DNA of 6,876 nt from contig JAEYTB010000085.1 of NCBI GenBank assembly GCA_023434205.1, positions 1 to 6,876 on the forward strand, read 5' to 3'. This document shows positions 5,262 to 6,876 of the stretch, piece after piece. The notes beneath the pieces were generated by a model. It was not told the DNA's origin. It ran no database searches and saw only the letters and a program-made list of their open reading frames with translations. Made by a program: the position numbers and the translations under genes. Numbering within the stretch: the first letter of the stretch is position 1; each line of letters starts with the position of its first letter. The DNA is from Planctomycetota bacterium (lineage in GTDB: Bacteria; Planctomycetota; Phycisphaerae; Phycisphaerales; UBA1924).

Positions 5262-5283
5262 GGCCCGCTGCGCTTCGCGGGCC
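5262..5283 (-). promoter_or_regulatory. GC hairpin upstream of the 683-aa gene
   Basis: GGCCCGC (5262-5268) and GCGGGCC (5277-5283) pair over 7 bases around TGCGCTTC, 63 bases before the ATG. A TATATT sequence at 5291-5296 (- strand) could be a -10, in which case the hairpin would lie at the very 5' end of the mRNA. No matching -35 is found for that box, so the promoter position is unsettled. Confidence 0.35.
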
Positions 5284-5465
5284 AGACGCCAATATAGAGG
5301 CCCTGTCAAGCGGGGACCTGGGGACTTCTGCTCATCTCCATCCGTGACAAGTGTTTAAAACGGTTGGTGTCTGGAAGGGCGTGTTGCCGGCGGTTGAAAG
5401 CCCTTACAGTAGAGACTGCCTGTCGCTACACTTTTCGTTGCCGCGCCCCTCGTCGCGCGCTGCTC

Positions 5466-5470
5466 AGGAA
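5466..5470 (+). promoter_or_regulatory. Ribosome binding site fixing the ATG at 5477
   Basis: AGGAA lies 6 bases before the ATG at 5477. The frame is open 42 codons upstream to 5351, but the prepilin-type N-terminus needs the short leader given by ATG 5477. Confidence 0.7.
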
Positions 5471-5476
5471 CCTCAG

Positions 5477-6445
5477 ATGCACGCCCCCGCCCGCCGCGGC
5501 TTCACGCTCATCGAGCTCCTCGTGGTCATCGCGATCATCGCGCTGCTGATCGGGCTGCTGCTGCCGGCCCTGGGCAAGGCCCGGGAAGCCGGGCGGCTCA
5601 ACAAGTGCCTGTCGAACACGCGCCAGGTCGGGCTGCAGATGACCTTCTACGCCAACGACTGGAAGAACTGGTTCCCGATCATCCCCTTCAAACCCCCGCC
5701 CAGCCCCAGCGCCGGCTGGACGGCCTGGAACGCGCCGCCCCCGCCCCCGCCCGGGGTGCGCGACGGCCGCGTTCTCACCGAGCAGTGGATCCGCGGCGGC
5801 GTCGCTGCCCTCTGGAGCCTCAACCAGAACGGCAACGGCACGCAGACAGCGTTCAACGGTGGGTCGAGTGCGGAGGGCGAGCCAGGCGAGCGCTACGCCG
5901 ACGGCAACACCAACCCCCTGCTCCGCGGCTACGCGGACGGGTTCGGCACCCTGACCTGCCCCGCCGACCGCGAGGATAAGTACTACCGCGCCGGCATCTC
6001 CAGCCCGCCCTTGGACGGCCTGTATGCGACGTCTCCCTCGCTCCAGCCCAAGGCCCCGGGCGGCGAGTCGGAAGTCATTTCCTACAACATCAGCTACCTC
6101 TACATCGTTGGTTTCAAGACGGACGATCCCACGGTCATCACGCCCGCGCCGTTGTGGGGGGATGAGACCAATGGCCCCGACATCGGCACGGACGCCTGGT
6201 ACGGTGCCGGCGCAAGCGGAACAGGCGGGTCCACGGCCAACGCGACCGCCGCGGGCACGACCGCGGGCAACTACGGGCCTGTGGACAACCACAAGTCCGA
6301 CGGGGCAAACTTCACGTTTACGGACGGCCACTCGGAGTTCTTCGCGCGGTCCGTGCATGAGACGTTCTTTGCCGACAACGGCTCGACCAAGAGCGTCAAT
6401 GCCGCGGATCGTTCGCGGAGCTTTCGAATCCAGACCATCGACTGA
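5477..6445 (+). CDS. Prepilin-like protein with N-terminal methylation motif and C-terminal H..DG motif (322 aa)
   Basis: This is a type IV pilin / type II pseudopilin-like protein of the expanded planctomycete family (related to what is often annotated DUF1559 or H-X9-DG), probably anchored in the inner membrane facing the periplasm. Residues 1-8 (MHAPARRG) are the leader; G8 precedes FTLIELLVVIAII with the conserved E13 (position +5 after cleavage), and the helix runs to about residue 30. LPALGKAREAGRLNKCLSNTRQVG continues as the usual amphipathic extension. The body is Gly/Asn/Thr-rich with a six-proline run at 87-92, which may need EF-P. A Cys lies at 161. Near the end, NHKSDGANFTFTDGHSEFF (271-289) carries the H..DG motif with 10 residues between H272 and D283, one more than the common nine. 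No pilus assembly genes are adjacent. Function of these multi-copy planctomycete proteins is unclear. It is divergent from the 683-aa gene across 277 bases; no strong terminator follows, so read-through into the permease gene is possible. Confidence 0.88.
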   Translation: MHAPARRGFTLIELLVVIAIIALLIGLLLPALGKAREAGRLNKCLSNTRQVGLQMTFYANDWKNWFPIIPFKPPPSPSAGWTAWNAPPPPPPGVRDGRVLTEQWIRGGVAALWSLNQNGNGTQTAFNGGSSAEGEPGERYADGNTNPLLRGYADGFGTLTCPADREDKYYRAGISSPPLDGLYATSPSLQPKAPGGESEVISYNISYLYIVGFKTDDPTVITPAPLWGDETNGPDIGTDAWYGAGASGTGGSTANATAAGTTAGNYGPVDNHKSDGANFTFTDGHSEFFARSVHETFFADNGSTKSVNAADRSRSFRIQTID

Positions 6446-6470
6446 CACACAAGCCGCTCTGGTGTAGGCT
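6442..6470 (+). promoter_or_regulatory. Possible promoter of the ABC permease gene
   Basis: CTGACA (6442-6447, overlapping the TGA stop of the preceding gene) and TAGGCT (6465-6470) are 17 bases apart. The -35 box matches five of six positions and the -10 only three of six, so this is weak. A start near 6477 would leave a leader of about 36 bases. Confidence 0.3.
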
Positions 6471-6501
6471 ACCGCCCCGCGCGCCACCGGGCCGCGGTGT
6501 T

Positions 6502-6506
6502 GGAGG
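6502..6506 (+). promoter_or_regulatory. Ribosome binding site fixing a GTG start at 6513
   Basis: GGAGG lies 6 bases before GTG 6513. No comparable site precedes the first in-frame ATG at 6576, so this motif decides the start. Confidence 0.75.
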
Positions 6507-6512
6507 CTCTCT

Positions 6513-6876
6513 GTGGCTGCCGGGTCCGCACCGACAACAAACCGCTGGCGAAGCGCGGGCAAGCGCGTCCTGCTCATGCAGGAGATCGGCCTGGTCGTCG
6601 TCATCCTGCTGATGAGCCTGGGGCTGACCGTGTTTGGCGGCACCAAGCCCAAGCGGGTGCAGGACGCCGCGGGCCAGTGGCAGATCGTTGAGGTCAACAA
6701 GTTCCTCGATGTCCAGAACCTCGTGCTGCTGGTCAAGGACTCGAGCTACATCGCGATCATGGCCGTGGGGATGACGGCGATCATCGTGATGGGGGGCATC
6801 GACCTCTCGGTGGGCTCGATCTACGCCCTGACCGCGCTGGTGGGGGGCATTTTCCTGCGGTACAACTGGGCCCAGG
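6513..6876 (+). CDS. Sugar ABC importer permease, RbsC/XylH-type, N-terminal part (3' end outside window)
   Basis: This is the inner-membrane permease of an ABC importer of the ribose/xylose/galactose class (BPD_transp_2 family), which works with a periplasmic sugar-binding protein and an ATPase that has two nucleotide-binding domains. The frame runs from GTG 6513 off the window end, giving 121 residues. Residues 1-21 are a basic cytoplasmic leader; 25-41 (IGLVVVILLMSLGLTVF) is the first helix; about 42-69 is a hydrophilic loop; 70-94 is a helix containing IMAVGMT (82-88); GIDLSVGS (95-102) is the family signature. In RbsC the first helix is followed almost at once by the NLFNILQQ-like segment; here the loop (GGTKPKRVQDAAGQWQIVEV) is about 20 residues longer. 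The substrate cannot be told from this fragment. The preceding gene is prepilin-like, not a binding protein or ATPase, so partner genes may lie downstream. Full permeases of this class are about 320-400 residues. Confidence 0.88.
   Translation, partial: MAAGSAPTTNRWRSAGKRVLLMQEIGLVVVILLMSLGLTVFGGTKPKRVQDAAGQWQIVEVNKFLDVQNLVLLVKDSSYIAIMAVGMTAIIVMGGIDLSVGSIYALTALVGGIFLRYNWAQ

Noticed and set aside
5269..5284. Sigma-54-like element on the - strand (TGGCCCG-N4-GCGCA) with correct GG-N10-GC spacing
   Set aside because: The -12 half lacks the TT, and the whole match lies inside a GC hairpin that by itself generates these bases. Chance is likely in GC-rich DNA.
5304..5309. Perfect TTGACA on the - strand upstream of the 683-aa gene
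   Set aside because: At 16-18 bases spacing there is no -10-like sequence (TCTGGC region). The nearby TATATT at 5291-5296 is only 7 bases away, so they do not form a normal promoter pair.
3022..5358. A 778-codon open frame on the + strand opposite the 683-aa gene
   Set aside because: Its translation is low-complexity (Val, Gly, Arg, His-rich), without domains, and it mirrors the codon bias of the GC-rich gene on the - strand. The - frame has an SD, a signal peptide, repeats and a terminator.
6485..6499. CACCG/CGGTG hairpin between the prepilin-like gene and the permease gene
   Set aside because: It has only five pairs and no T-run, and it lies next to the permease ribosome binding site. Not supportable as a terminator.
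5426..6736. A 436-codon open frame on the - strand opposite the prepilin-like and permease genes
   Set aside because: It spans two clearly coding + strand genes and the gap between them, and its translation is Arg/Val/Ala-rich without recognisable motifs.
1..6876. CRISPR arrays, insertion sequences, integrases, toxin-antitoxin or defence genes
   Set aside because: No direct-repeat array, terminal inverted repeats or transposase, recombinase or nuclease motifs were seen in any frame I could read. Repeats are confined to protein-coding modules.

Overview
The window is GC-rich and densely coded, and looks like chromosomal DNA of a planctomycete, most likely class Phycisphaerae. This is inferred from a co-occurring set of protein types: a membrane protein with a C-WYDMSG...CPECGR zinc knuckle, a secreted protein ending in a two-repeat dockerin-like 'DxNxDGDVGTDADIE' tail that stops at GAC, a secreted protein with a PEP-CTERM-type (VPAPAS) sorting tail, and a prepilin-like FTLIELLVVIAII protein with a terminal H..DGANF..DGH motif. 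No database search was possible, so family names rest on motif recognition.

Layout, left to right. Positions 1-618 (+) are the 3' two thirds of pheS, the alpha subunit of phenylalanyl-tRNA synthetase. It converges, with a 5-base gap, on a 427-residue membrane protein of unknown function at 624-1907 (-). A short divergent region then leads to a tRNA-Gly(CCC) at 1990-2061 (+). Next come back-to-back terminators, one for the tRNA on the + strand and one for the gene that follows on the - strand. Two secreted-protein genes lie in line on the - strand: a 262-residue PEP-CTERM-type protein (2180-2968) and a 683-residue modular repeat protein with a dockerin-like tail (3148-5199). Each has its own terminator. 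A 277-base divergent intergenic region separates the second from a 322-residue prepilin-like protein (5477-6445, +). A sugar-type ABC importer permease follows, starting at GTG 6513 and running off the window end.

The most interesting part is the pair of secreted proteins. They appear to share one ectodomain family (xDGxLGxxxYG near the N-terminus, then a VY...LYxxF...N.L...FD strand pattern), but carry two different C-terminal sorting or docking modules. Both genes also have a near-identical palindrome upstream, GAAAGCGCTTTC and GAAACCGCTTTC, which resembles operators of LacI-family sugar regulators. In the first gene it lies between a plausible -35 and -10. With a ribose/xylose-type permease close by, a carbohydrate-responsive surface-protein regulon is a reasonable but unproven hypothesis. 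The 683-residue protein also has its internal repeats in an unusual A-B-B-A order, which suggests module shuffling.

The rest is ordinary: housekeeping pheS, a tRNA, and a lineage-typical hypothetical membrane protein. I saw no CRISPR array, insertion sequence, integrase, defence module or origin.
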